From Cyclina sinensis (Eukaryota > Mollusca > Bivalvia > Venerida > Veneridae), in NCBI GenBank assembly GCA_012932295.1, contig JAAONU010000003.1, forward strand, positions 29,374,361 to 29,438,360: a stretch of DNA of 64,000 bases. Reading direction: 5' to 3'. A program made the position numbers and the translations under genes. Positions 35,820 through 50,800 of the stretch are shown here, piece after piece; positions within the stretch are counted from its first letter, which is position 1, and every line of letters starts with the position of its first letter. The notes under the pieces are model-generated. The model saw only the letters and a program-made list of their open reading frames with translations. It was not told the origin of the DNA and did no database searches.

Positions 35820-38800
35820 CTATTAATATGAAAGAAAAAACTTAAATGTTGAAATACCACACCATGTTGAACCGAGGAAAGCTAAAGGTTTGCAGATTTT
35901 TAAAAAATTTCAGATTTTAACTGCAACTTCAGTGATGAAAATTTACTCCTGGTTAATTCCACCTTTAGAAAACCATGGTATATACAATTATATACAAACT
36001 ATCATTGAATAAATTACAATGAATTCCTGTTACCAAAAATAGTTGAGTTTCAATCATATTTATTATTTTCACCTATTTGTTTTTACTGGTTTGGTATAAA
36101 AGATGTAAATATTGAAATCTCTATCAGGTGAAGACTACAATAAAATCTGTGCAATCTGTCCTCTAAGGATGAGCGTTTAAGGTAGTATTATATAATGGTT
36201 CTATGAGTTGACAACATGTAGAGAAGAGGTCTAGAGAGCCAGTAATGTTTGAAGAGTAAATAATAAAAGTCAGAAACCCAAACAGCAAACTCAGCTTTCA
36301 ACAATTATGCCAATCAATAATCAATTCAGAATAAAAATTAAACATGGAACTAGTAAAGACAGACACTCACTTTGTGAGCATTCTTTTTCTGAAATTGATT
36401 TGAGTTGTCTTTTGTTTCAGATAAATAGGAAAGACTATCTGCATAGTGAACTGTAAGAATTACTTTACAACTTGAGTTTTCTGTATAAAATTAAACAAAA
36501 TGAAAATAGAGTAAGGTAAGTAAACATTTCTCTAGATGAAGGGGAACTCAGCTTTCCTGGTGCTAAATAATGTCTATCTTTTGAAATACATGTAGTATGA
36601 TTCAGTTTATGATTACTGTTGTATGTCTGAAAATAAGCTGTACTTCTGAAGGCAAAACTTGTACACCTTTTTAAAATAATTGCTCAAAGGAAATAAATGA
36701 AAAAATATGTTATCTTTTTTTTCATTATATCATGTAGTTCTCAAGTATTTGCAAAGTTCTTTTCTAATAGCACTGATTCATATTTCAACTTTTTAAATGA
36801 CTGTCATAACTTATCTCTCTTGATCAATTTAGCTACCTTTGCTTAAAAACACAGCAAAGTTCAACACTGCAACCTATATTCATATGTATGTTCAACCACA
36901 CAAGTTCAACACAAAGAAAACATACCCCCAATACAAAATATGGCTATCCCGGTAGTTTAAAAAACAAACAAACAAGAAACATAAGTTGCAAAGGAATAAT
37001 AAAAATACATAAGAGTTAATGACCTTCACCTATACATGCCTTTATACATGACTTTTGCATGTACAGAAACTTCTGTAGAGTTTTCTTTGCTGTACCTTAA
37101 TGTAAATTATAAAAAATCATCTACGTCAGCAGTGATAATAAAATGCCCTCTAATGATGGGTGGCGAGAAATGTCACATCAACTCATTAAGGCAAACATTT
37201 TTGCCAATTTATTTTGAAATCCCTCCAACAAAAACCAGGTTACAGCCAAGGTAAGCAGAACTGTAGACTATTACCTCTAAGCGTGACCTTGACCCTTGAG
37301 CTGCTGACCTTGTTCATGTGTGCTACACACCATCTCATTGAGGCAAATAGTTGTGCCAAGTAATTTTGAAGTACCACCAACCAAGGCCATGTTACAGCCC
37401 AGACAAGCAAAATTATTGTATCCAATTACTCTTAAGTGTGACCTTGACCTTTGAGCTACCAACCTGGTTCATGCAAGCGACACAATGTCTCATTAAAGCA
37501 AACATTTGTGCTAAATAATTTTGAAATCCCTCTGAATAAGGCCACATAGTGTGATGGGATAAAGGAAGTACAGGCACACAATGTGGTGACTATAATTATG
37601 CTTCCTTTACAATTTTTTGGGGAGCATTATAATAAAGGTACTTATAACGCACATTTGTGTAAATATTTATCAATTCCTAAACTAGAAACAGAAAATATCT
37701 GAATGGTAAGCATATAAATTATTTGCACCGCCCACAGTTAAAAAAGTCTGTCATATAAAACAGTTACTGTTTCCCTGTAATAGTGTGCAGAACAGAAACC
37801 CTATACAAACAAAAACTGTAACACTAAGACTAACAGAAAACATTGTGTTAGAAGCTAAGAAATTATCAAGACTAGTAGAATATAAAATGTAAGCTCTGTA
37901 CTGGGTTACCTCCCCTTTCCCTTTTCATACTTACACATTTTGTAACCTTGCCAATTTTTCTCTGATATATAAAATACAGTTGTTTTTGTTTTTTCAGTTG
38001 ATTTTTTTAAAAAAACATAAAATTTACACTTTCATTACTACAAATCTCTATCTATCAAAAAATTTGTTTAAAAAATCAAAAACAAAGTTGAAGAAGCATA
38101 AAGATACCATAATCCTTTATTTTCAGTAATACCTAGATAGAAGAGACAAAAAAACTTACTTTGTTACACAAATAATAAAAAATACAATAAAAATTATTCT
38201 ACAATGATGAAAAAGTACATGCATTTGAAAAGAAGGTAATACAAGAAAGTAATATGGAGTTAATATCTCTAAGCGAAGAATTATCATACCTTGCATCACA
38301 TTTTCTGGAGTGGGAGGGTGGGAGACGTGGTATGGGGTAAGCAAGTGAGCTCAGGGCAGCTTCATAATGATTTCGCTTCCTATGTGAGGACACTGACTTC
38401 TTCTTTACCTGAGGTGCTGATGCTGTAAGTGTAACAGAGAACACACAACATTACATAATTATAACATGGAATTTTGACATTATTTATACTTACATTAGAA
38501 CATTCAGTTTGCTGGTTGTACATAGAATTGTTTACTGACACCTTGGTACTGGATAATATTTCATTTAATATAATTCACTTTTACATGATTTTGAAGAAAA
38601 CTGAACATTTGAAATTTAATGGTATGACTCTTTGAAACTAGTTCATAAAAAAATGTTCTAAAATAAAATACTGGTAAGAACAAAGTAAATTCTTCAAGAA
38701 TGCCTACAATTATGTCATGACTTATTTAAGAACTGAACATGCACATACTGTTCATGTTGGGTTCTTGAAATACAAAATCACTACCTGTCAAAATTGTTTC

Positions 38801-41800
38801 ATAAACAAAACAATTTCTTACAACATTTATAAGGAACTATGGGTTTCAGTATAACATGATAGCTGGTTGTATACTGCTGACAGTCTCTTGTTACTGATTT
38901 CTGCAAGCAGCTGTACTCAAATGCTGATTAAAAAATCTAGTCAGTTTTAGGTCTTGCCAGACTGTATAACCTTTTTTTCAAAATAACATAACCATTTTTG
39001 TACAAACTCAAAATATTCTGACTTCAGCAAATGACAAACTTAAAATTCAATAATAAACAGACAATTCAATTACCACTACCTGATATTACTGGCATGAAAA
39101 TGGCTAGTTACACACAAGTATTTACAGTTACATGTTAGCAAGACTTTTGTTTCCTAACTTAATCACATACATACATTTATATAGTTTCAGAGACATGTTA
39201 TCTAGGTCTCCGATAGTTTTCAAATCATATCATTTGTTCTGCTTGATTTAAAAAAACAAAATCTTGTAACTTATATTAGTGTTCATGAATGGTAGTTCTT
39301 AAACTGTTCCATATGGTGGCACAGAGGTGACATGCACAACTTTTTTTTAATTGCACTTCTCTTTTTTTTTATCTCGTTCCCACGAGATACAAACTCGAGG
39401 GAACGACTTAGTATCTCGTTCCCACGAGTTACTAAGTCATGGGAACGAGATAAAAAAATGAAGTGCAAGACTGAAAAAAAAAGAATCGCATTTGAAAAAA
39501 TGAGTTGCGCAGTAAAAAAAAGAATCGTGTTGTAAAAAAAAAGAACAGCGAATGTAAGCTATGTCAAGGGAACGACTTACTATCTCGTGGGAACGAATTA
39601 GCTATGTCGTGGGAACGACTTAGTATCTCGTGGTAACGAGTTAGCTATGTCATGGGAACGACTTAGTATCTCGTGGTAACGAGATAAAAAAAGAAAAGTG
39701 CAATTTAAAAAAAATGTATTGCTTTGAAAAAAAAAGTGTAGCACAATATATTGCTTTCTCGTTCCCATGACATAGCTAACTCGTTCCCACCAGTTAGTAA
39801 GTCGTTCCCACGACATAGCTAACTCGTTCCCACGAGTTAGTAAGTCGTTCCCTCGACAAAGCTTACATTCGCTGTTCTTTTTTTTACAACACGAGCCTTT
39901 TTTTTTACTGCGCAACTCTTTTTTCCAAATGCGATTCTTTTTTCAGATTTGCACTTCTCTTTTTTTTTTATCTCGTTCCCACGACTTAGTGACTCGTGGG
40001 AACGAGATTAAAAAAAAAGAGAAGTGCAATTAAAAAAAAAAGTTGTGCATGTCACCTCTGTGCCACTGTAGTTCCAATACTTTCATCGATGAAAAAATTA
40101 CAAAATGAATTTGTAATAAAAGAAAGAGTTCTTGAACAGCTCATGTTTAAAAAGACTTCAAGAAAAGTTAATAAATATTCTGCAAATTAATTGTTAAAAA
40201 ACTAATCATTAATATTTCATGAAATTTTCTGCTGTGAGTTGTTCATTATCTTTTCAAGGACCATGGGAAGTTCATAAAAAAGAAAACATATATAAGAAGC
40301 TATCAAGACTTTGAACCATTTTCTCTTAAACTGTTCATGAACTTGGTTCAAAATGCTGCACTGATATATCATAACAGCTAACAGACTTACTGGAGTATGA
40401 AAAAAAAAGACAAAATTCTAACATCATCTACTCAAGGTAACCTTGATAAGTTATCTTTCTGTTTACAACTTTGCTTGCTGCCAAGGGAAGGATACTGCTA
40501 AATGTAGATTTCTGCAGAAACAGGATATACTGTTTTTTTTCACATGACAAATCTTTGTTTGTAAAGCAATATATTAACCATTATATAGTTTGTTATATTA
40601 CACGTGTAATATAATGGCTTACAAAACATTATGCATTTACTTCTTGCTTCAAATCAATTTTTTTTATCTCATCTTTTAAATTTGTTATCATATAAAAGTC
40701 CTATTGCAAAGAGACATCTTTTATGTTCAGCATTTCTGACATATTTTGGAATTTCATTTGGAACTATTTTCTTGGTAGATGTTTTGTAACAGCCTTTTTC
40801 ACTAAAATTCAAACTGACAGTTATGGTAAGTAAGTTCAATTTATGTCTTTTTTCTGGCCATATGGTAAAAAGCATTGGACACTTGGTAACATTTCATATA
40901 AACTTTTATTCAACTCACTCTGGAATAACGTTATTAAGCTTGCCACAGGGTCTCCTGAACTCGTTGAAAATTTTTTACATGAAATGGAAACACATGTCAG
41001 ATCCTATATATTTCCACTACAGAGGGAAATAGTTAAATCTTCACAGCAGAAGTACAAAAAAGAATTTACACAATAGAAGAACAAAGAAAGAATTAAAAAA
41101 AATTGAAAAACACAGAAAGGACATAAAAAGCCTACATAAAGAAAGTACATAGAAAGAATTTACACAAGAGAAGAATGCAGACGTTTATGCCACAGAAAAA
41201 CAGAAAGAGTCTACACAACAGAAGTATACATAAAGAGTCTACACAACAGAAGTATACATAAAGAGTCTACACAACAGAAGTATACAGAAAAAGTCTACAC
41301 AACAGAAGTATACAGAAAGAGTCTACACAACAGAAGTATACAGAAAGAGTCTAGACAATGGAAGTATAAAGAAAGAGTCAACACAACATAGGTATACAGA
41401 AAGAGTCTACACAACAGAAGTATACAGAAAGAGTCTACACAACAGAAGTATACAGAAAGAGTCTACACAACATAGGTATACAGAAAGAGTCTACACAACA
41501 TAGGTATACAGAAAGAGTCTACACAACAGAAGTATACAGAAAGAGTCTACACAACAGAAGTATAAAGAAAGAGTCAACACAACATAGGTATACAGAAAGA
41601 GTCTACACAACAGAAGTATACAGAAAGAGTCTAGACAACAGAAGTATACAGAAAGAATCTACACAACAGAAGTATAAAGAAAGAATCTACACAACAGAAG
41701 TATATAGAAAGAGTCTAGACAACAGAAGTATACAGAAAGAGTCTACACAACAGAAGTATACAGAAAGAGTCTAGACAACAGAAGTATACAGAAAGAGTCT

Positions 41801-44800
41801 ACACAACAGAAGTATACAGAAAGAGTCTACACAACAGAAGTATAAAGAAAGAGTCAACACAACATAGGTATACAGAAAGAGTCTACACAACAGAAGTATA
41901 CAGAAAGAGTCTAGACAACAGAAGTATACAGAAAGAGTCTACACAACAGAAGTATACAGAAAGAGTCTACACAACAGAAGTATAAAGAAAGAGTCAACAC
42001 AACATAGGTATACAGAAAGAGTCTACACAACAGAAGTATAAAGAAAGAGTCTACACAACAGAAGTATACAGAAAGAGTCTACACAACAGAAGTATACAGA
42101 AAGAGTCTACACAACATAGGTATACAGAAAGAGTCTACACAACATAGGTATACAGAAAGAGTCTACACAACAGAAGTATACAGAAAGAGTCTACACAACA
42201 GAAGTATAAAGAAAGAGTCAACACAACATAGGTATACAGAAAGAGTCTACACAACAGAAGTATACAGAAAGAGTCTACACAACAGAAGTATAAAGAAAGA
42301 GTCTACACAACATAGGTATACAGAAAGAGTCTACACAACAGAAGTATACAGAAAGAGTCTACACAACAGAAGTATAAAGAAAGAGTCTACACAACATAGG
42401 TATACAGAAAGAGTCTACACAACAGAAGTATACAGAAAGAGTCTACACAAAATAGGTATACAGAAAGAGTCTACACAACATAGGTATACAGAAAGAGTCT
42501 ACACAACAGAAGTATACAGAAAGAGTCTACACAACAGAAGTATAAAGAAAGAGTCAACACAACATAGGTATACAGAAAGAGTCTACACAACAGAAGTATA
42601 CAGAAAGAGTCTACACAACAGAAGTATACAGAAAGAATCTACACAACAGAAGTATATAGAAAGAGTCTAGACAACAGAAGTATACAGAAAGAGTCTACAC
42701 AACAGAAGTATAAAGAAAGAGTCTACACAACATAGGTATACAGAAAGAGTCTACACAACAGAAGTATACAGAAAGAGTCTACACAACATAGGTATACAGA
42801 AAGAGTCTACACAACATAGGTATACAGAAAGAGTCTACACAGCAGAAGTATACAGAAAGAGTCTACACAACAGAAGTATAAAGAAAGAGTCAACACAACA
42901 TAGGTATACAGAAAGAGTCTACACAACAGAAGTATACAGAAAGAGTCTACACAACAGAAGTATACAGAAAGAATCTACACAACAGAAGTATATAGAAAGA
43001 GTCTACACAACAGAAGTATACAGAAAGAGTCTACACAACAAAGTATAAGAAAGAGTCTACACAACAGAAGTATACAAAGAGTCTACACAACAGAAGTATA
43101 AGAAAGAGTCTACACAACATAGTATACAGAAAGAGTCTACACAACAGAAGTATACAGAAAGAGTCTACACAACAGAAGTATACAGAAAGAATCTACACAA
43201 CAGAAGTATATAGAAAGAGTCTAGACAACAGAAGTATACAGAAAGAGTCTAGACAATGGAAGTAATAAAGAGTCTACACAACAGAAGTATACAGAAAGAG
43301 TCTACACAACAGAAGTTAAAGAAAGAGTCAACACAACAGAAGTATACAGAAAGAATCTACACAACAGAAGTATATAGAAAGAGTCTAGACAACAGAAGTA
43401 TACAGAAAGAGTCTAGACAATGGAAGTATACAGAAAGAGTCTACAAACAGAAGTATACAGAAGAGTCTACACAACAGAAGCATACAGAAAGAGTCTACAC
43501 AACAGAAGTATACAGAAAGAGTCTACACAACAGAAGTAAACATAAAGAGTCTACACAACATAAGTATACATAAAGAGTCTAGACAATGGAAGTATACAGA
43601 AAGAGTCTAGACAACAGAAGTTAACATAAAGAGTCTACACAACATAAGTATACATAAAGAGTCTAGACAACAGAAGTATACAGAAAGAGTCTACACAACA
43701 GAAGTATACAGAAAGAGTCTAGACAACAGAAGTATACAGAAAGAGTCTAGACAATGGAAGTATACAGAAAGAGTCTACACAACAGAAGTAAACATAAAGA
43801 GTCTACACAACATAAGTATACATAAAGAGTCTACACAACAGAAGTATACAGAAAGAGTCAAGACAACAGAAGTATACAGAAAGAGTCTAGACAACAGAAG
43901 TATACAGAAAGAGTCTAGACAACAGAAGTATATAGAAAGAGTCTAGACAACAGAAGTATATAGAAAGAGTCTAGACAACAGAAGTATACAGAAAGAGTCT
44001 AGACAACAGAAGTATACAGTAAGAATCTACACAACAGAAGTATATAGAAAGAGTCTAGACAACAGAAGTATACAGAAAGAGTCTAGACAATGGAAGTATA
44101 CATAAAGAGTCTAGACAACAGAAGTAAACATAAAGAGTCTACACAACAGAAGTATACAGAAAGAGTCTACACAACAGAAGTATACAGAAAGAGTCTACAC
44201 AACAGAAGTATACAGAAAGAATCTACACAACAGAAGTATACAGAAAGAGTCTAGACAATGGAAGTACACATAAAGAGTCTACACAACACAAGTATACAGA
44301 AAGAGTCTACACAACAGAAGTATACAGAAAGAATCTACACAACAGAAGTATATAGAAAGAGTCTACACAACATAAGTATACATAAAGAGTCTACACAACA
44401 GAAGTATACAGAAAGAGTCTACACAACATAAGTATACAGAAAGAGTCTACACAACAGAAGTATAAAGAAAGAGTCTACACAACATAGGTATACAGAAAGA
44501 GTCTACACAACAGAAGTATACAGAAAGAATCTACACAACAGAAGTACATAGAAAGAGTCTACACAACAGAAGTATAAAGAAAGAGTCAACACAACATAGG
44601 TATACAGAAAGAGTCTACACAACAGAAGTATACAGAAAGAGTCTACACAACAGAAGTATAAAGAAAGAGTCTACACAACATAGGTATACAGAAAGAGTCT
44701 ACACAACAGAAGTATACAGAAAGAGTCTACACAACAGAAGTATAAAGAAAGAGTCTACACAACATAGGTATACAGAAAGAGTCTACACAACAGAAGTATA

Positions 44801-47800
44801 CAGAAAGAGTCTACACAACAGAAGTATACAGAAAGAATCTACACAACAGAAGTATATAGAAAGAGTCTAGACAACAGAAGTATACAGAAAGAGTCTACAC
44901 AACAGAAGTATAAAGAAAGAGTCTACACAACAGAAGTATACAGAAAGAGTCTACACAACAGAAGTATACAGAAAGAGTCTACACAACAGAAGTATACAGA
45001 AAGAGTCTACACAACAGAAGTATACAGAAAGAGTCTACACAACAGAAGTATACAGAAAGAGTCTACACAACATAGGTATACAGAAAGAGTCTACACAACA
45101 TAGGTATACAGAAAGAGTCTACACAACAGAAGTATACAGAAAGAGTCAACACAACAGAAGTATAAAGAAAGAGTCAACACAACATAGGTATACAGAAAGA
45201 GTCTACACAACAGAAGTATACAGAAAGAGTCTACACAACAGAAGTATAAAGAAAGAGTCTACACAACATAGGTATACAGAAAGAGTCTACACAACAGAAG
45301 TATACAGAAAGAGTCTACACAACAGAAGTATAAAGAAAGAGTCAACACAACATAGGTATACAGAAAGAGTCTACACAACAGAAGTATACAGAAAGAGTCT
45401 ACACAACAGAAGTATACAGAAAGAATCTACACAACAGAAGTATATAGAAAGAGTCTAGACAACAGAAGTATATAGAAAGAGTCTAGACAATGGAAGTATA
45501 CATAAAGAGTCTACACAACAGAAGTATACAGAAAGAGTCTACACAACAGAAGAATAAAGAAAGAGTCAACACAACAGAAGTATACAGAAAGAATCTACAC
45601 AACAGAAGTATATAGAAAGAGTCTAGACAACAGAAGTATACAGAAAGAGTCTAGACAATGGAAGTATACAGAAAGAGTCTACACAACAGAAGTATACAGA
45701 AAGAGTCTACACAACAGAAGCATACAGAAAGAGTCTACACAACAGAAGTATACAGAAAGAGTCTACACAACAGAAGCATACAGAAAGAGTCTACACAACA
45801 GAAGTATACAGAAAGAGTCTACACAACAGAAGTAAACATAAAGAGTCTACACAACATAAGTATACATAAAGAGTCTAGACAATGGAAGTATACAGAAAGA
45901 GTCTAGACAACAGAAGTAAACATAAAGAGTCTACACAACATAAGTATACATAAAGAGTCTAGACAACAGAAGTATACAGAAGAGTCTACACAACAGAAGT
46001 ATACAGAAAGAGTCTAGACAACAGAAGTATACAGAAAGAGTCTAGACAATGGAAGTATACAGAAAGAGTCTACACAACAGAAGTAAACATAAAGAGTCTA
46101 CACAACATAAGTATACATAAAGAGTCTACACAACAGAAGTATACAGAAAGAGTCTAGACAACAGAAGTATACAGAAAGAGTCTAGACAACAGAAGTATAC
46201 AGAAAGAGTCTAGACAACAGAAGTATATAGAAAGAGTCTAGACAACAGAAGTATATAGAAAGAGTCTAGACAACAGAAGTATACAGAAAGAGTCTAGACA
46301 ACAGAAGTATACAGAAAGAATCTACACAACAGAAGTATATAGAAAGAGTCTGGACAACAGAAGTATACAGAAAGAGTCTAGACAATGGAAGTATACATAA
46401 AGAGTCTAGACAACAGAAGTAAACATAAAGAGTCTACACAACAGAAGTATACAGAAAGAGTCTACACAACAGAAGTATACAGAAAGAGTCTACACATCAG
46501 AAGTATACAGAAAGAATCTACACAACAGAAGTATACAGAAAGAGTCTACACAACAGAAGTATACAGAAAGAATCTACACAACAGAAGTATACAGAAAGAG
46601 TCTAGACAATGGAAGTATACATAAAGAGTCTACACAACACAAGTATACAGAAAGAGTCTACACAACAGAAGTATACAGAAAGAATCTACACAACAGAAGT
46701 ATATAGAAAGAGTCTACACAACATAAGTATACATAAAGAGTCTACACAACAGAAGTATACAGAAAGAGTCTACACAACATAAGTATACAGAAAGAGTCTA
46801 CACAACAGAAGTATACAGAAAGAGTCTACACAACAGAAGTATACAGAAAGAGTCTACACAACAGAAGTATACAGAAAGAGTCTACACAACAGAAGTATAC
46901 ATAAAGAGTCTACACAACAGAAGTATACAGAAAGTGTCTACACAACAGAAGTATATAGAAAGTGTCTACACAACAGATGTATAAAGAAAGAGTCTACACA
47001 AAAGAAGTATACAGAAAGAGTCTACACAACAGAAGTATACAGAAAGAGTCTACACAACAGATGTATACATAAAGAGTCTACACAACAGAAGTATACAGAA
47101 AGAGTCTACACAACAGAAGTATACAGAAAGAGTCTACACAACAGAAGTATACAGAAAGAGTCTACACAACAGAAGTATACAGAAAGAGTCTACACAACAG
47201 AAGTATACATAAAGAGTCTACACAACAGAAGTATACAGAAAGAGTCTACACAACAGACATATACAGAAAGAGTCTACACAACAGAAGTATACAGAAAGAG
47301 TCTACACAATGGAAGTATACAGAAAGAGTCTACACAACAGAAGTATACAGAAAGATTCTACACAACAGAAGTATACAGAAAGAGTCTACACAACAGAAGT
47401 ATATAGAAAGAGTCTACACAACAGAAGTATACAGAAAGAGTCTACACAACAGAAGTATACAGAAAGAGTCTACACAACAGAAGTATACATAAAGAGTCTA
47501 CACAACAGAAGTATACAGAAAGAGTTTAGACAATGGAAGTATACAGAAAGAGTCCAGACAACAGAAGTATACAGAAAGAGTCTAGACAATGGAAGTATAC
47601 AGAAAGAGTCTACACAACAGAAGTATACAGAAAGAGTCTGCACAACAGATGTATACATAAAGAGTCTACACAACAGAAGTATACAGAAAGAGTCTAGACA
47701 ATGGAAGTATACAGAAAGATTCTACACAACAGAAGTATACAGAAAGAGTCTACACAACAGAAGTATACAGAAAGAGTCTAGACAATGGAAGTATACAGAA

Positions 47801-50800
47801 AGAGTCTACACAACAGAAGTATACAGAAAGAGTCTACACAACAGAAGTATACAGAAAGAGTTTAGACAATGGAAGTATACAGAAAGAGTCCAGACAATAG
47901 AAGTATACAGAAAGAGTCTAGACAATGGAAGTATACAGAAAGAGTCTACACAACAGAAGTATACAGAAAGAGTCTGCACAACAGATGTATACATAAAGAG
48001 TCTACACAACAGAAGTATACAGAAAGAGTCTAGACAATGGAAGTATACAGAAAGATTCTACACAACAGAAGTATACAGAAAGAGTCTACACAACAGAAGT
48101 ATACAGAAAGAGTCTAGACAATGGAAGTATACAGAAAGAGTCTACACAACAGAAGTATACAGAAAGAATCTACACAACAGAAGTATACATAAAGAGTCTA
48201 CACAACAGAAGTATACATAAAGAGTCTACACAACAGAAGTATACAGAAAGAGTCTAGACAATGGAAGTATACATAAAGAGTCTACACAACAGAAGTATAC
48301 ATAAAGAGTCTACAAAACAGAAGTATACATAAAGAGTCTACACAACAGAAGTATACAGAAAGAGTCTACACAATGGAAGTATACAGAAAGAGTCTACACA
48401 ACAGAAGTATACAGAAAGAGTCTACACAACAGAAGTATACATAAAGAGTCTACACAACAGAAGTATACATAAAGAGTCTACACAACAGAAGTATACAGAA
48501 AGAGTCTAGACAATGGAAGTATACAGAAAGAGTCTACACAACAGAAGTATACAGAAAGAGTCTACACAACAGAAGTATACAGAAAGAGTCTACACAACAG
48601 AAGTATACAGAAAGAGTCTACACAACAGAAGTATAAAGAAAGAGTCTACACAAAAGAAGTATACAGAAAGAGTCTACACAACAGAAGTATACAGAAAGAG
48701 TCTACACAACAGAAGTATACAGAAAGAGTCTACACAACAGAAGTATACAGAAAGAGTCTACACAACAGAAGTATACAGAAAGAGTCTAGACAATGGAAGT
48801 ATACAGAAAGAGTCTACACAACAGAAGTATACAGAAAGAGTTTACACAACAGAAGTATACAGAAAGAGTCTACACAACAGAAGTATACAGAAAGAGTCTA
48901 CACAACAGAAGTATACAGAAAGAGTCTACACAACAGATGTATACATAAAGAGTCTACACAACAGAAGTATACAGAAAGAGTCTACACAACAGAAGTATAC
49001 AGAAAGAGTCTACACAACAGAAGTATACAGAAAGAGTCTACACAACAGATGTATACATAAAGAGTCTACACAACAGAAGTATACAGAAAGAGTCTACACA
49101 ACAGAAGTATACAGAAAGAGTCTACACAACAGAAGTATACAGAAAGAGTCTAGACAATGGAAGTATACATAAAGAGTCTACACAACAGAAGTATACAGAA
49201 AGAGTCTACACAACAGAAGTATACAGAAAGAATCTACACAACAGAAGTATACAGAAAGAGTCTACACAACAGAAGTATACAGAAAGAGTCTAGACAATGG
49301 AAGTATACAGAAAGAGTCTACACAACAGAAGCATACAGAAAGAGTCTAGACAATGGAAGTATACAGAAAGAGTCTACACAACAGAAGTAAACATAAAGAG
49401 TCTACACAACATAAGTATACATAAAGAGTCTACACAACAGAAGTATACAGAAAGAGTCTAGACAATGGAAGTATACATAAAGAGTCTACACAACAGAAGT
49501 ATACAGAAAGAGTCTACACAACAGAAGTACATAGAAAGAATGTAAAGAACAGAAGTACAAAGAAAGGGTTTTCACAACAGAAGTACATAGAAACAATTTA
49601 TGTCATGATATAGTTGGTGTTTTGATATTTTAACTAATGTTAGATACAATTCTGTGTTCAAAGTACTGTTGCTTGGAAACTGGTTCTTCTACTCTGAGAT
49701 ATTACCTGCTCTCTTCTTTTCTAACTCGCCTTGTCTTTGTTTGTATTTAGGAATGTAAACCTCCATCTCTGTATCCATGGCTATCTCGTATCTTCCTTCC
49801 TAAAAAACAACAGAAGTAACTTCACCCTGAAGATACAGGAAAACTTCCTTCATCAAAAAATAACTTTTATTCTTCCTATCTCTTTGTCAGTCTCGTATGT
49901 ATTTAATTTACCAGCTTATAAAACTGACTTGACATTTTTAGCCACAAAATGAAGAATTTATTACTTAGATAAATTTCTCAGACATAAAGTTACTTTCCTC
50001 TGAGAAAGTAGTTTGCAGTTATAAAAACAAACCAACTTCTGAGCATTAGATTTACTGACTGCCTACTGTCTAAAATGCTATTTCCATAAGTCAAAATAAT
50101 AATTCCCAAAGTAAACCAACTGATTTATCCATAGATTTCACTTAGAGTAAAACTTCCAACAACAGTCAAATCTTCATAAATCACAATAATTGATCCAATA
50201 TACTACTGCTTCTTTCTTCCAAAATCACAAATATTTCCAATTATTTCAAGCAATTAATCATGTTTACTATTCATATCAAAAGTTAATGTATGCAGAAGCA
50301 TTTTAAGAATATGATTAACTGCAGAACAAGTATATAGTCCCATAAGGTACCAATCAATATTATCTAATTGATTATGGATAAGAAAATTATACCAATAAAT
50401 TTCTACACCTGATTATAAATGAGAAAGTAATTTTATGATAATATTACAATATCTTGCAAGTGTTTTTGATAAACTAAGAAAAACAGATAAACTTAGTTAA
50501 GCTTTGAAAACAGTAAGGTCAACTCAAGGACATAACTGTGTTAAAACATAATAGCTATAACACAAAAAAATATCAAGACATATATAAAAGGAAAAAACAA
50601 GACGGCCATGATGGCCCTAAAGCATTCAACTGAGTACAACTGGTGCAATGTAATGGATTTATTTTCAAAGTTAAAGAAAAGACTAGGCAAAGTTGCATTC
50701 AAAATTTTTTAAGTTTCTGACAACAATTTTCCTCCAAAATATTTGTCATTATAAGTGAAAGATTTGACTCCTATGGTGGGACCAAAATAACTACAGGGCA

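Noticed and set aside
47309..48220. 303-codon + frame of YRKSLHNRSIQKESTQQK repeats, and similar frames at 43256, 45658, 46385, 48513 and 49157
   Set aside because: Arises because the 28-bp unit lacks stops in all + frames. Located in an intron of the opposite-strand gene with no non-repeat coding flank.
41042..49590. Satellite read as a CRISPR array or as the 28-bp HRAS VNTR
   Set aside because: There are no unique spacers between units, and the genome is eukaryotic. The 28-bp unit length matches the human HRAS repeat only by coincidence: sequence and gene context differ.
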